Source: Bradyrhizobium sp. ORS 278
Lineage (GTDB): Bacteria; Pseudomonadota; Alphaproteobacteria; Rhizobiales; Xanthobacteraceae
Direction of reading: 5' to 3'
Assembly (NCBI RefSeq): GCF_000026145.1
Contig: NC_009445.1
Coordinates: 682,001 to 746,000, forward strand
DNA: 64,000 bases
Part shown: piece by piece, positions 7,985-16,857 of the stretch
Layout of the letters: every line of letters begins with the position of its first letter
How positions within the stretch are numbered: the first letter of the stretch is position 1
The notes under the pieces: model-generated
Databases searched by the model: none
The model's input: only the letters and a program-made list of their open reading frames with translations
Told to the model about the DNA's origin: nothing
Program-made: the position numbers and the translations under genes

Positions 7985-8677
7985 ATGCATACGACCATCG
8001 AGCCGGGCATCCTTTATTTCGGGACGCCGGTCGTCCTGATCAGCACCGTCAATGAGGATGGCAGCGCCAACCTCGCGCCGATGTCCTCTGCCTTCTGGCT
8101 CGGCTGGCGCTGCATGCTCGGGCTCGCCGCAGGATCGAAGACACCACAGAACATGTGGCGCACTGGCGAATGCGTCCTGAACCTGCCCTCGGTCGATCTC
8201 GTCGCCGCGGTCGATCGGCTGGCGTTGACCACCGGATCGGACCCGGTGCCGGCGATGAAACGCCACAAGGGTTATTGTCACGTGGCTGACAAGTTTGCCG
8301 TGGCTGGGCTCACCGCCGCCGCGTCAGAAACTGTCGCGGCGCCGCGTGTCGCCGAATGTCCAGTGCAGCTCGAAGCACGCGTTGAGGCGGTGCATGGCAT
8401 CGCCGATGAGGATGCGATCCTGAAAGGACACATCCAGTGCTTCGAGGTGCGCGTGCAGCGGGTCCATGTCGATCGTTCGATCCTGATGGACGGCGCGGGC
8501 GACCGCATCGATCCCGACAAATGGCGGCCGCTGATCATGAGCTTCCAGCAGTTCTATGGCCTAGGCCCGCGCGTCCTCGGTTCGCGGCTCGGCACCATTC
8601 CGGAAGCGGCCTATCGGACGCCGGACATCGACCGTGCCCGCAAGGCGCCAGCGCGGATCGAGACTGCGGCGAATTGA
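7985..8677 (+). CDS. Flavin reductase-like (FMN-binding split-barrel) family protein
   Basis: A 230-residue soluble protein whose first 150 residues fit the flavin-reductase-like/DIM6-NTAB split barrel: YFGTPVVLISTVNEDGSANLAPMSSAFWLGWRCM without the break, then QNMWRTGECVLNLPS and a later ECPVQLEARVEAVH strand. Such proteins bind FMN and either reduce it for a partner oxygenase or act as hydrolases. The closest partner class in the window, the luciferase-like monooxygenase at 14990-16042, is not adjacent, so no pairing is claimed. A GGAG precedes ATG 7985. The 160 bases between the tRNA and this gene show nothing else. Confidence 0.75.
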   Translation: MHTTIEPGILYFGTPVVLISTVNEDGSANLAPMSSAFWLGWRCMLGLAAGSKTPQNMWRTGECVLNLPSVDLVAAVDRLALTTGSDPVPAMKRHKGYCHVADKFAVAGLTAAASETVAAPRVAECPVQLEARVEAVHGIADEDAILKGHIQCFEVRVQRVHVDRSILMDGAGDRIDPDKWRPLIMSFQQFYGLGPRVLGSRLGTIPEAAYRTPDIDRARKAPARIETAAN

Positions 8678-8700
8678 CGACGTGCGTTGCGGTCGCAGAC

Positions 8701-8729
8701 AAAAAAGCCGCGTCGTTTCGGACGCGGCT
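8701..8729 (-). terminator. Rho-independent terminator of the autotransporter gene
   Basis: AGCCGCGTC at 8706-8714 pairs perfectly with GACGCGGCT at 8721-8729 across a six-base loop. Read on the minus strand, the stem is followed by a run of T (complement of A 8701-8706). It lies 27 bases past the stop of the minus-strand autotransporter gene and also faces the convergent flavin reductase-like gene. Confidence 0.85.
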
Positions 8730-8755
8730 CGTTCGGCGTCACAGATGTCGTCAGC

Positions 8756-11700
8756 TCACCACTGATAGCGGATCCGGCCCGTTCCGGCCCAGGACGACGT
8801 CGACCGCGCGAGCTGGCCGTCGATCTGGCCCGACAGCGTCAAGCGCGAGGTCAGCGCCACCTCGGCGACACCGGACAGCAGCGCAGAGTCGGCGGCGATC
8901 CGGGCGCCGGTGGTGACGAAGCTGGCGCCGGGCAGGGTCTGGAAGGTGGCGCTCACTTTGGCATCGCGATTGTAGTCGTGGGCCCAGGCGGCGCGGCCTC
9001 GCAGCAGGAAGGTGTCGGAGAGGCGGCGGTCGGCCCAGACGCCGAGCTCGGTGCGCGGCAGGGTCGTGTCGCGCGCGGCGAAGGTCAGCGCCGAGCCGTT
9101 GGCGCCGAGCGAGCTGGTCTCGGTGTAGGACGGGCTCCACACCTGCTGCAGCTGCAGCGCGGCGTAGGGCGTCAAGCCACCGAAGCCGAGATCGAAGCGG
9201 TAGCCGGTCTCCGCCCGCGCCGCCAAGGTCGGGGCCGTGTAGTTCGCCCGCAGCGTTTCGGCCGCGCCGACGTTGACGCTTCGCGTCGTCGACATCCAAT
9301 GCGCGCCGGCGGCGAGGCTGCCGGAGACATAGGCCGCGCCGAAGCGCTTGGTCGCATAGGCCGCGGCCTGGACGAAGTCCGAGCTGCCATAGCCGCCGCC
9401 TTGCGCGACGCTGAAGCTGGTCTGGCCGCCCGACAGCGCGAAGCCCAGCGTCATGTCAGGCGCCAGCCGATAATCGGCGCCGGTGGCGAGGCCGTAAATC
9501 CGCGTCGAGACGTCCTGGCTGCCGGCCGCGGTGTCGCCGCCGATATGGCCACCGCCGCCGAACGCCGAGCCCCACACCGCCCAGCTCGGCTCGACCGGCA
9601 TGGCCTTGGCGAAGATCCTGCCTGCCTTGGCGGCCGGGCCGCTGGCCTCGGCATAGGACATCATCGGCGAGCCGCCGGGATTCGATCCCGCGCCGGAGCG
9701 GCCGCTGCCGCCAAAGTCCAGCACCGTGGTCATGAAGCCGGTCATGCTCTGGCCGACGCTCTGCGCGCCCGCCGGCGCGCTCTGGCTGGCGAGCTGGTTG
9801 AATGTCGCGCCGACCCCCGCCGCGCTCTGGAAGTAGACCGCCTGCAGCGACACCGGCAGCGTGCCGCCCTTGCTCACGGCATTGCTGAGCGTGTTGTAGA
9901 TCTGCTGTCCGTTGCCACTGACCCCCGATGTCGGCAGCGACGGGAGCGCCGCTTGCTTGAGCGTGACATAGGCGTTCTGGCCGTCATAGCTCAGCGTCGG
10001 CGTGACGTTGATGGTGCCCGCGGTCGTGTAGTTGAACGAAGAGAACTGGCCGTTCACGCCGCCGCCCGCCGAGACGATCGCGACCTTGCTGCCGGCTGCG
10101 TAGATGCCGCTGGCGAACGTCGCGGTGACCTGCCCGTTCAGCGCCGCGGTGCCGGACACGCTGGTCGTGCTGAAGCTGCCGGGCGTGAACTGCAGCGCAT
10201 AGGTCGCTCCGCTGGTGAAGGCGAGGCTGCCGAGCACTGTGAGCCTGCCGGCCTGTCCGGTCAGCCCGGTCACGGCCTGATAGCCCGGCGCCAGCGTGCC
10301 GGCGACATTGACGTCGCCGACCGTGCCGAGGCCACTGAGAGTAGCGCCGGCGCCGACGCTGATCGGGCTCGTGACCGTCGCACCGGCGGCAACCACCAGC
10401 GCGCCGCCGTTCACATTGGTGCCGCCGCTGTAGCTGTCGTTGCCGGCGAGGACCAGCGTGCCGCTGCCGCTCTTGGTCAGCGAGCCCGTACCGGAGATGT
10501 CGTTGCTCCAGATGTCGAACGCATTGTAGCCACCCTGCGAAGCGTCCATCGTCACAGCGACGGCGCTGTTGAACGCGCCATAGCCGTAGGCTGCCTGGTA
10601 GAGATTGATGCGGCCCCAGCCGTCCCAGGTGTTGCCGTCGAGCAGCGCGTAGCCGGACGGCAGCGCGGTGGTCTTCAGGATCTCGGTGCGCTGGGCGTCG
10701 CTGAGATAGGGAAAGCGCGTCAGCAGCAGCACCTGCGCCTGCACCGGCACGTTCTCCGGCAGGATCGTGCTGGCGCCGGCGAGCTGCAGGCCATAGGTCA
10801 TGCGATAGGTGTAGCTCGACGGATCGGTCGAACTGAGATTGATGTCCTTCGACGCCGCCGCGATCGTCGCCGCGCCGCCCTGCGCCTGCTGGATGCAGGC
10901 CTGCACGCTCACCGTGCCGCAGGATGACGAAAGATACGACTGCGTCTGGGTGTAGGCCTGGTAGACGGCATAGGCATTGGTATTGGCCGGGTTGGTCCAG
11001 TCCACCCGGTCGCCGTTCGAATCATAAAGCGCATTGTAGATGTTCGTCGCCGCGATCGCTGTGGCGAAGGTGCGGCCGCCGATCACGTCGAGCGGCGAAT
11101 GCATGCCGGCCAGGATGCGGTTGTTGCCGAGGTCGGCGGCGCGCGCCAGGATGCTTTGATATTGCTGCGGCACCAGGAAGGCGAGGCCGAGCGCCTGCGT
11201 ATAGCCGGAATTGGTGTGGCCGGAGATGAAGCCGCCGTCGGCGTAAGGGTTGGTGCTGTTGATGATCTGCAGCAGCGGCGTCGGCACGCTGACATCGGTC
11301 GACAGCCGGTAGGGCCGCGCCGCCGCGCCGATGCCTGGCACGTAGTCGCCGACCGAGAACTGCGTCGGCTGTAGCACGCCGTTCACGATGGTGCCGACAT
11401 TCGGCACGGTGAGATAGCTCAGGCTAGTGCCGTTCGTGGTGTTCTGCGCATCGATCATCGCCTGGGTCACGGTGAAGCCGCGGACCCAGTTGGTGGCGTT
11501 GCCATACACGGCGGGGATCGTGAGATTGCCGTAATAGGTGGGGACGACGATGTTGGCGGTGTCGGCGGTCGAAAGTCCGGTCTTGTTGGTCGCAGCGTTG
11601 TAGTTGGCGTAGGCGGCAGCCAGCGGTCCCGTCGTGGTCTGGTTCACCGCTGCGCCATACGCGCCCGGATTCGTCACCGGCGCGGTCGAGCCCATGTAGC

Positions 11701-12292
11701 GCTCAAAGGTGCGCTTGGTCGGCTCGGTCGAGGAGTTCGCACGGACGGTGTTGTTGACGAAGTTCACCGCCGCGGCGAGCGGCGTCGCGCTGCCGTTGCC
11801 GAAGGTGGTGGCCCCCCAGCTCGCGCTGTTGAGATAGTTGATGTTGGACTGGAAGTTCTGCAGCGTGTACGGCGCGTAGGTGGTGGGCGTCAGGCTGTTC
11901 GGCGTGGTGCCGCTGGCGGAGGCGCCGGTGCCGGTCATGAAATAGCCGGTGAGCACGCCGAGTCCATTCAGCACGCTGTATTGCTGGTTGGTGCGATCGT
12001 CATGGATCGCCTCGAGCGTCTGCGCCGCGGTCCGCCCCTGCGTCATGCGGATGACGGTCGCGAGGTTCTGCTCCATGACGCCGGTGCCGTTGGTCAGCGT
12101 CGGATCGCTCAGCATCAGATTGGCATAGGAATCGACCACGTTGACCATGGTCGAGCCGGTCGTTGCGGTGCTCGAATTGGTGAAGTTGACCGGCGGGGTG
12201 GTCGGGATGTCGCCGGCCTTGGCGGCGAGGGGCAGCAAGGCGGAGCCCAGCGCGGCGTATTTCCAGAATTTCAGATACGCAGACGACGACAT
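8756..12292 (-). CDS. PAP2-type acid phosphatase fused to an autotransporter
   Basis: A 1178-residue secreted protein. After a signal peptide (to about residue 27, LPLAAKAGD), a class A/PAP2 phosphatase domain carries SGHTNSGY at about 356 and GMHSPLDVIGGR at about 393, the two conserved His-containing motifs of that superfamily. About residues 600-660 hold an autotransporter-associated repeat (GSGTLVLAGNDSYSGGTNV, then GGALVVAAGATV). From about residue 895 to the end is a type V beta-barrel finishing in RYQW, the aromatic C-terminal signal used by the Bam machinery. The phosphatase is therefore expected on the outer surface or released. The ATG at 12292 is preferred over one 22 codons upstream because the signal peptide follows it directly. 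Confidence 0.88.
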   Translation of the reverse strand: MSSSAYLKFWKYAALGSALLPLAAKAGDIPTTPPVNFTNSSTATTGSTMVNVVDSYANLMLSDPTLTNGTGVMEQNLATVIRMTQGRTAAQTLEAIHDDRTNQQYSVLNGLGVLTGYFMTGTGASASGTTPNSLTPTTYAPYTLQNFQSNINYLNSASWGATTFGNGSATPLAAAVNFVNNTVRANSSTEPTKRTFERYMGSTAPVTNPGAYGAAVNQTTTGPLAAAYANYNAATNKTGLSTADTANIVVPTYYGNLTIPAVYGNATNWVRGFTVTQAMIDAQNTTNGTSLSYLTVPNVGTIVNGVLQPTQFSVGDYVPGIGAAARPYRLSTDVSVPTPLLQIINSTNPYADGGFISGHTNSGYTQALGLAFLVPQQYQSILARAADLGNNRILAGMHSPLDVIGGRTFATAIAATNIYNALYDSNGDRVDWTNPANTNAYAVYQAYTQTQSYLSSSCGTVSVQACIQQAQGGAATIAAASKDINLSSTDPSSYTYRMTYGLQLAGASTILPENVPVQAQVLLLTRFPYLSDAQRTEILKTTALPSGYALLDGNTWDGWGRINLYQAAYGYGAFNSAVAVTMDASQGGYNAFDIWSNDISGTGSLTKSGSGTLVLAGNDSYSGGTNVNGGALVVAAGATVTSPISVGAGATLSGLGTVGDVNVAGTLAPGYQAVTGLTGQAGRLTVLGSLAFTSGATYALQFTPGSFSTTSVSGTAALNGQVTATFASGIYAAGSKVAIVSAGGGVNGQFSSFNYTTAGTINVTPTLSYDGQNAYVTLKQAALPSLPTSGVSGNGQQIYNTLSNAVSKGGTLPVSLQAVYFQSAAGVGATFNQLASQSAPAGAQSVGQSMTGFMTTVLDFGGSGRSGAGSNPGGSPMMSYAEASGPAAKAGRIFAKAMPVEPSWAVWGSAFGGGGHIGGDTAAGSQDVSTRIYGLATGADYRLAPDMTLGFALSGGQTSFSVAQGGGYGSSDFVQAAAYATKRFGAAYVSGSLAAGAHWMSTTRSVNVGAAETLRANYTAPTLAARAETGYRFDLGFGGLTPYAALQLQQVWSPSYTETSSLGANGSALTFAARDTTLPRTELGVWADRRLSDTFLLRGRAAWAHDYNRDAKVSATFQTLPGASFVTTGARIAADSALLSGVAEVALTSRLTLSGQIDGQLARSTSSWAGTGRIRYQW

Positions 12293-12678
12293 TCCAAGTG
12301 CCCCCAGACTAACAAGATCGACGCCGGGTGCGCTCCGCGTCCGGCGGGAAATGGCCACGGATCTGCGGCCCTTCGTCCCGCCGTCGTCACTATTAATCGT
12401 TTGTTTCAGATTCTTAACGGTTTGTTAGTGACATCAGTTCGTCCGTTGCTGTCGTCGGAAAGACACACAATCCAAAGTAATTGCGATCGATGTTGCCGCC
12501 TGCAACGCGACTTTTACTAACAGAAAAGTGTATGGCCGATCGATCTGTCGAACTTGGTTGTGTCTGCAGATATTCGCCTGATGAACAGCCGTTAGCATTG
12601 ATGAGGGCTCGCTGCCCCGCCTGAAACTGGCGTACCCGCCGTTGAAGCTTGCATCCGAGTGCGAGAGACGGAGACATC
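12293..12678. other. Divergent intergenic region
   Basis: 386 bases separate the autotransporter and TPR genes, which diverge. The middle (about 12385-12560) is markedly AT-richer than the surroundings and contains several TTAACGG/TTAGTGAC-like stretches, as expected of promoters for both genes. I could not fix a -35/-10 pair and see no RNA gene. Confidence 0.4.
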
Positions 12679-14790
12679 ATGGGCGCTGTGGCTGTCGAGC
12701 GGCTGCTGATCGAGGCGGCGGATCACTATAATGCCGGAAGGCCCTTACCCGCGCAGTCGCTGTGCGCGAAGATCCTCCACAATGAGCCCGATCACCTGCC
12801 GGCGCTGCACTTGTCTGCGATCCTCGCCTTTGCCGATGGCCGCATGGCGGAGGGCGCAGCGCTGCTCGGCCGCGTCTTCGCGTGCGATCCCAACCACGCG
12901 CCGGCCTATGTGACGCTCGGCGACGCGCTCGCCGTGAAGGGTGAGCATGAGGGTGCCGCCGATGCATTTGGGCGGGCTGCAGCGCTGCGGCCGCGCGACG
13001 CCGTCATCCACGACAAGCTCGGCACCGCGTGGCTGGCCTTGTCTCGCCTGGCCGCGGCCGAGACTGCCTATCGTCAGGCCCTGGCGCTCGATCCCGCACT
13101 GCTCGGCGCGCACTGGAATCTCGCGTTGGCGCTGAGCCGGCAAGGCCGCCTCGATGAGGCCGAGGCCGCCTATCGCGAGCTGCTCGCGCGCGATCCGGCC
13201 TTTCCCGGCGCCTGGCGCGCGCTGGCCCATGTGCTCGCCGAATTCCCCCGGCGCGATGAGGCCGCGGCGGCCTATCGGCACGCTCTGGCAGCCGATCCGG
13301 ACGATGCCGGGCTGCATCTCGGCCTCGGTGATGTGCTGCTCGCCCAAGGCGTCTTCAACGATGCCGCGCTTCACTATCGCCGCGCCTGCCAGCTGATGCC
13401 AGATGATGCCGAGGCCGCGCGGCAGCTCGGCCACGCGCTGCATCAGGCGGGACGGGCGTCAGAGGCGATCGAGGCCTATCGTCGCGCGGCCCTGCTCGAC
13501 CCGACCAATGTCGTCTTGCTCAGCAATCTCGCCGCCTGCCTATACGGTCTCGGGCAACTCGAGGCCGCCCTCGCCGCGTGCAGGAATGCGCTGGCGCTGC
13601 AGCCGGGCTACGCGCCGGCGCACACCAATCTCGGCATCATTCACGAACGGCGCGGCGCCATGGATGAGGCCGTGGCTGCGCATCGCCGCGCCATCGCTGC
13701 CGATCCTTCCTATGCCCGCGGCCACGCCAATCTCGCGGTGGCGCTGCGCCATGCCGGCGACATCGATGCGGCGCTCGCGGCCTCGCACCAGGCCGTTGCG
13801 CTCGCGCCCGACGACGCGCAGACGCGGTACAATCACGCCCATGTTCTCTTGCTGTGCGGCGACCTCGTGGCGGGCTTCGCCGAGCACCGCTGGGGCCGCC
13901 ACTGTCCGGAGCTGTCCGCGGGCATGCCGCGCTTCGATGCGCCGGACTGGAACGGCGAGCCGCTCGGCGGCCGCACGCTGCTGCTGTTCGCCGAATACGG
14001 TATCGGCGATGCCTTGCAGTTCGTGCGCTACATCCCGCGCGTGCGCGCCATGGGCAGCAGCGTCGTGCTGCAGGTGCAGCCGGCGATCGCGCCGCTGCTG
14101 CGCGGCCTCGACGGCGTCACCGTGGTGGCGCGCGGCGAGCCGTTGCCGCCGTTCGATCTGCAGCTGCCGCTGATGGATCTGCCGCACATCTTCGGCACCA
14201 CGCTGGAGACGATCCCGGCCGACGTGCCCTATCTCGCCGCCGATCCCATCCAGGTCGCCGCCTGGCGCAACGTGCTCGGACGCGCGCCCGCGCTGAAGGT
14301 CGGCGTGGTCTGGGCGGGCAATGTCAGGCACAAGGGCGACCATCAGCGCTCGCTCGCGGCCAGGGATGTGCTGCCGCGGCTCCTAACGTCGGGCGTGCAG
14401 CTCTATTCGCTGCAGAAGGAGCCGCGTCCCGATGATGCACCGGCGCTGCTCGATCTCGCCACTGAGGTCATCGACCTCGCACCGCTGCTGACCGACTTTG
14501 CGGAAACTGCCGCCGCCGTCACCGCGCTCGACCTCGTGATCTCCGTCGACACCTCGGTCGCCCATCTCGCCGGCGCGCTGGCGCGGCCCGTGTGGGTGCT
14601 GCTGCCCCACGCCCAGGACTGGCGCTGGCTGCGCGACCGCGAAGACACTCCGTGGTACCCGACCATGCGCTTGTTCAGGCAGGAGCGGCCGATGGCCTGG
14701 AACGGCGTGCTGATGCGGGCGTCGGACGAACTGGCGCGCGTGGCGGCGGGGGAGCGCGGACGATTGGCGCCGGGCGTCTCCGAGTCGTAA
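12679..14790 (+). CDS. TPR-repeat protein with C-terminal GT9-like glycosyltransferase domain
   Basis: A 703-residue protein. Residues 1 to about 420 are successive 34-residue TPRs (for example AETAYRQALALDPALLGAHW, EAIEAYRRAALLDPTNVV). From about 425 it becomes a glycosyltransferase-like domain of the heptosyltransferase (GT9)/TPR-GT type, with LLLFAEYGIGDALQFVRYI near 432 and DLVISVDTSVAHLAGALARP near 617. Such proteins are common in Bradyrhizobium, and the C-terminal domain is related to ADP-heptose-dependent transferases; donor and acceptor are unknown. ATG 12679 has GGAG eight bases upstream; a TTG at 12649 is the alternative. No signal peptide is seen. Confidence 0.82.
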   Translation: MGAVAVERLLIEAADHYNAGRPLPAQSLCAKILHNEPDHLPALHLSAILAFADGRMAEGAALLGRVFACDPNHAPAYVTLGDALAVKGEHEGAADAFGRAAALRPRDAVIHDKLGTAWLALSRLAAAETAYRQALALDPALLGAHWNLALALSRQGRLDEAEAAYRELLARDPAFPGAWRALAHVLAEFPRRDEAAAAYRHALAADPDDAGLHLGLGDVLLAQGVFNDAALHYRRACQLMPDDAEAARQLGHALHQAGRASEAIEAYRRAALLDPTNVVLLSNLAACLYGLGQLEAALAACRNALALQPGYAPAHTNLGIIHERRGAMDEAVAAHRRAIAADPSYARGHANLAVALRHAGDIDAALAASHQAVALAPDDAQTRYNHAHVLLLCGDLVAGFAEHRWGRHCPELSAGMPRFDAPDWNGEPLGGRTLLLFAEYGIGDALQFVRYIPRVRAMGSSVVLQVQPAIAPLLRGLDGVTVVARGEPLPPFDLQLPLMDLPHIFGTTLETIPADVPYLAADPIQVAAWRNVLGRAPALKVGVVWAGNVRHKGDHQRSLAARDVLPRLLTSGVQLYSLQKEPRPDDAPALLDLATEVIDLAPLLTDFAETAAAVTALDLVISVDTSVAHLAGALARPVWVLLPHAQDWRWLRDREDTPWYPTMRLFRQERPMAWNGVLMRASDELARVAAGERGRLAPGVSES

Positions 14791-14816
14791 TCGACCCTTT
14801 GTCCAAGCCCTCGATG

Positions 14817-14937
14817 TCGTCCCGGCCTTGAGCCGGGACCCATAACCACCGGCCGCTGTTTGGCGAAGAACGACACTAAGTGTGCCCCACAGAGAGATCA
14901 CGCGGTATGGGTCCCGGCTCAAGGCCGGGACGACGGC
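14817..14937. repeat. REP-like inverted repeat pair
   Basis: CGTCCCGGCCTTGAGCCGGG at about 14819 and its inverse CCCGGCTCAAGGCCGGGACG at about 14915 bracket about 70 bases between two convergent genes. The arms are themselves imperfect palindromes. The same family recurs near 48150-48303 and 53888-54196. Confidence 0.85.
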
Positions 14938-14989
14938 GGTGGGGGTTGCGCGACCTTCGGCTCACCAACGAGCCGTTCGGCCACGCTGC

Positions 14990-16042
14990 TCAGGACGCCG
15001 GCGCTACTTCCTCCGCCAGCAACTCTCGCACCCGCGGCACCACCACCTGGCCATACAGCTCGATGCTGCGCATCAGCTTGGCATGCGGCAGCGGACCGGC
15101 CGAGTATTTCAGCTGAAACCGCGAAAGGCCGAGCGCCTTGATCGTTGCGGCGATCTTCCGCGCCACGGTCTCGGGCGAGCCGACATAGAGCGAGCCGTGA
15201 TCAGCCTCCTGCACGAACTCGTCGCGGCCCATCGGTGGCCAGCCGCGCTCGCGGCCGATGCGGTCGCGCATGGTCTTGTAGTCCGGCCACAGCTCCTCGC
15301 GTGCCTGTTGATCGGTATCTGCGACATAGCCCGGCGAATGCACGCCGATCGGGTTCGTCGCGCGGCCGAACTGCTTGATGGCGCGGTGATAGAGATCGAC
15401 ATAGGTCGCGAAGCGTTTGGGGTCGCCGCCGATGATCGCGAGCATCAGCGGCAGCTCGTAATGCGCGGCGCGCACCACCGATTCCGGACTGCCGCCGACG
15501 CCGATCCAGGCCTTCAGCCGGCCATGCTCGACCGGCGGATACACCAGCTGCTCGCGCAGCGGCGGTCGCAGATTGCCCTGCCAGGTCAGCGGCTGCTGCG
15601 GCAGCAGGCTGACGAACAGATCGAGCTTCTCCTCGAACAGCGACTCGTAGTCCTTGAGGTCGAAGCCGAACAGCGGGAAGGATTCGGTGAACGAGCCGCG
15701 GCCGAGGATGACCTCGGCGCGGCCGTTCGACACCGCGTCGAGCGTGGCAAAGCGCTGGAAGACGCGGATCGGATCGTCCGAGCTCAGCACCGTCACCGCG
15801 GAGCCCAGCCTGATCTTCGAGGTCCGCGCGGCGACGGCCGCCAGCGCCACCTCGGGCGCCGAGATCGCGAAATCGCCGCGATGGTGCTCGCCGAGCCCGA
15901 TGAAATCGATGCCGAGCTGGTCGGCCAGCACGGCCTCCTCGACCACGTCGCGGATCACCTGCGCATGCGCCGCCATCGCGCCATCAGCGCCGCGGGTAAC
16001 GTCGCCGAAGGTGTCCAGGCCGAATTCGATCTGTGTCGTCAT
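14990..16042 (-). CDS. LLM-class (luciferase-like) flavin-dependent monooxygenase
   Basis: A 350-residue soluble protein with the bacterial-luciferase TIM-barrel pattern: IGLGEHHRGDFAISAPEVAL near 50, IRLGSAVTVLSSDDPIRVFQ near 80, RAEVILGRGSFTES near 110, and AWIGVGGSPESVVRAA near 178. These enzymes use FMNH2 and oxygen to oxidise organic substrates, with a separate flavin reductase. It stands alone: the neighbouring TPR gene is convergent and an 800-base repeat-containing gap lies upstream. A start four codons further up (16054) is also possible. The substrate is unknown. Confidence 0.85.
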   Translation of the reverse strand: MTTQIEFGLDTFGDVTRGADGAMAAHAQVIRDVVEEAVLADQLGIDFIGLGEHHRGDFAISAPEVALAAVAARTSKIRLGSAVTVLSSDDPIRVFQRFATLDAVSNGRAEVILGRGSFTESFPLFGFDLKDYESLFEEKLDLFVSLLPQQPLTWQGNLRPPLREQLVYPPVEHGRLKAWIGVGGSPESVVRAAHYELPLMLAIIGGDPKRFATYVDLYHRAIKQFGRATNPIGVHSPGYVADTDQQAREELWPDYKTMRDRIGRERGWPPMGRDEFVQEADHGSLYVGSPETVARKIAATIKALGLSRFQLKYSAGPLPHAKLMRSIELYGQVVVPRVRELLAEEVAPAS

Positions 16043-16857
16043 GTCTCGTTCCATTCCGTCCGGCCGTCATACGGCGTCTCGCTGCCAGCTGGAAGGGGCG
16101 AACCGGATTGCAAGGGGACATGACGAAACACAGGGTTTCGCCAACCCCCTCGGCTCCGTCGTCAACCCGGAATCTGAAGATGAGGGAAACCAGCTCGGAA
16201 TTCCGGGTTCAAGGCCTGCGGCCTTGCCCCGGAATGACTGTGCCCCTGATGGTGCGGGACACGACAGTCTTCGCCAACAAAATTTCTCTTTCGTTTTTCC
16301 GAAAATCATGCTCTACTGCGCTCATCCCGCCTCATCGATGAGGGGCGTGCGCGCGGTCGTCACGAGACGCGAGGCGGGGATGCGGTGGCCGTGGCGGAGC
16401 GCAGCGTGACGCAAGTCGCGCCGACGAACGATCCGTTGCGGACGGTCAAGCCGTGTGGTCCTGGCCTCCCGATGCTGAGGCCAAGCCGGTGGGGTGATCC
16501 ATCGGCGACGGGGGCAAGACAGCCGGTCCCCGGGGAGAGCTCGGAGCAGCCGTGAGCCCATCGCGCAGGGAATGCCGGATTGTCGGCTGAACCTGTGGTA
16601 CCTGCCGCCTGCATTTTTTTCGCAGGCGGGCCATGGGTGAGGCCTTCACCCGGCATTCCCTGCGCCCTCATCTTTTCGAGGGGGTTCCATTTGGCAAGAC
16701 TCGGGCGAAAGCGGCCGCGGGAACGAGAACGCGCGGGCGACGTGCACGGCAGCTCGGCGCCGCGCCGTTCATGCGAGCATGCCATGTCAAAAAATGGGCG
16801 TGTCGGGCCGCCGCGCATCACCTAGGCTCAGTCCATGAATGACATGGGACCACGCGC
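16043..16857. other. Gene-free stretch with palindromes and a large dispersed repeat
   Basis: No convincing gene is seen in 815 bases. Around 16190-16247 there is a degenerate REP-like palindrome (CCGGGTTCAAGGCCTGCGGC then CCTTGCCCCGG). From about 16337 to 16685 lies a copy of a dispersed element described separately. The last 170 bases before the MetX-like gene show no riboswitch that I recognise. Confidence 0.6.
16337..16685 (+). repeat. Large dispersed intergenic element, copy 1
   Basis: About 350 bases that recur imperfectly on the other strand at about 51611-51953. Shared landmarks, in order, are GATGAGGGGCGT, TGTGGTCCTG.CCTCCCGA, CTGAGG, ATCGCGCAGGGA, CGGCTGAACCTGTGGTACC and a hairpin CCGCCTGC(16605-16612)/GCAGGCGG(16622-16629) with a T-rich loop, then CTGCGCCCTCA. 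I recall such elements between genes in Bradyrhizobium and Rhodopseudomonas; they often yield spurious hypothetical proteins. Confidence 0.8.

Noticed and set aside
8687..10927. A 746-codon plus-strand frame opposite the autotransporter
   Set aside because: It covers the terminator and the antisense of a protein with recognised domains; no motif or plausible start.
16322..16825. Several 65-150-codon frames on both strands
   Set aside because: They lie within the dispersed element, which yields spurious frames; none has a recognisable domain.
16686..16857. A SAM-type riboswitch ahead of the MetX-like gene
   Set aside because: Such leaders precede true metX genes in alphaproteobacteria, but I could not build the required pseudoknot or conserved loop here.
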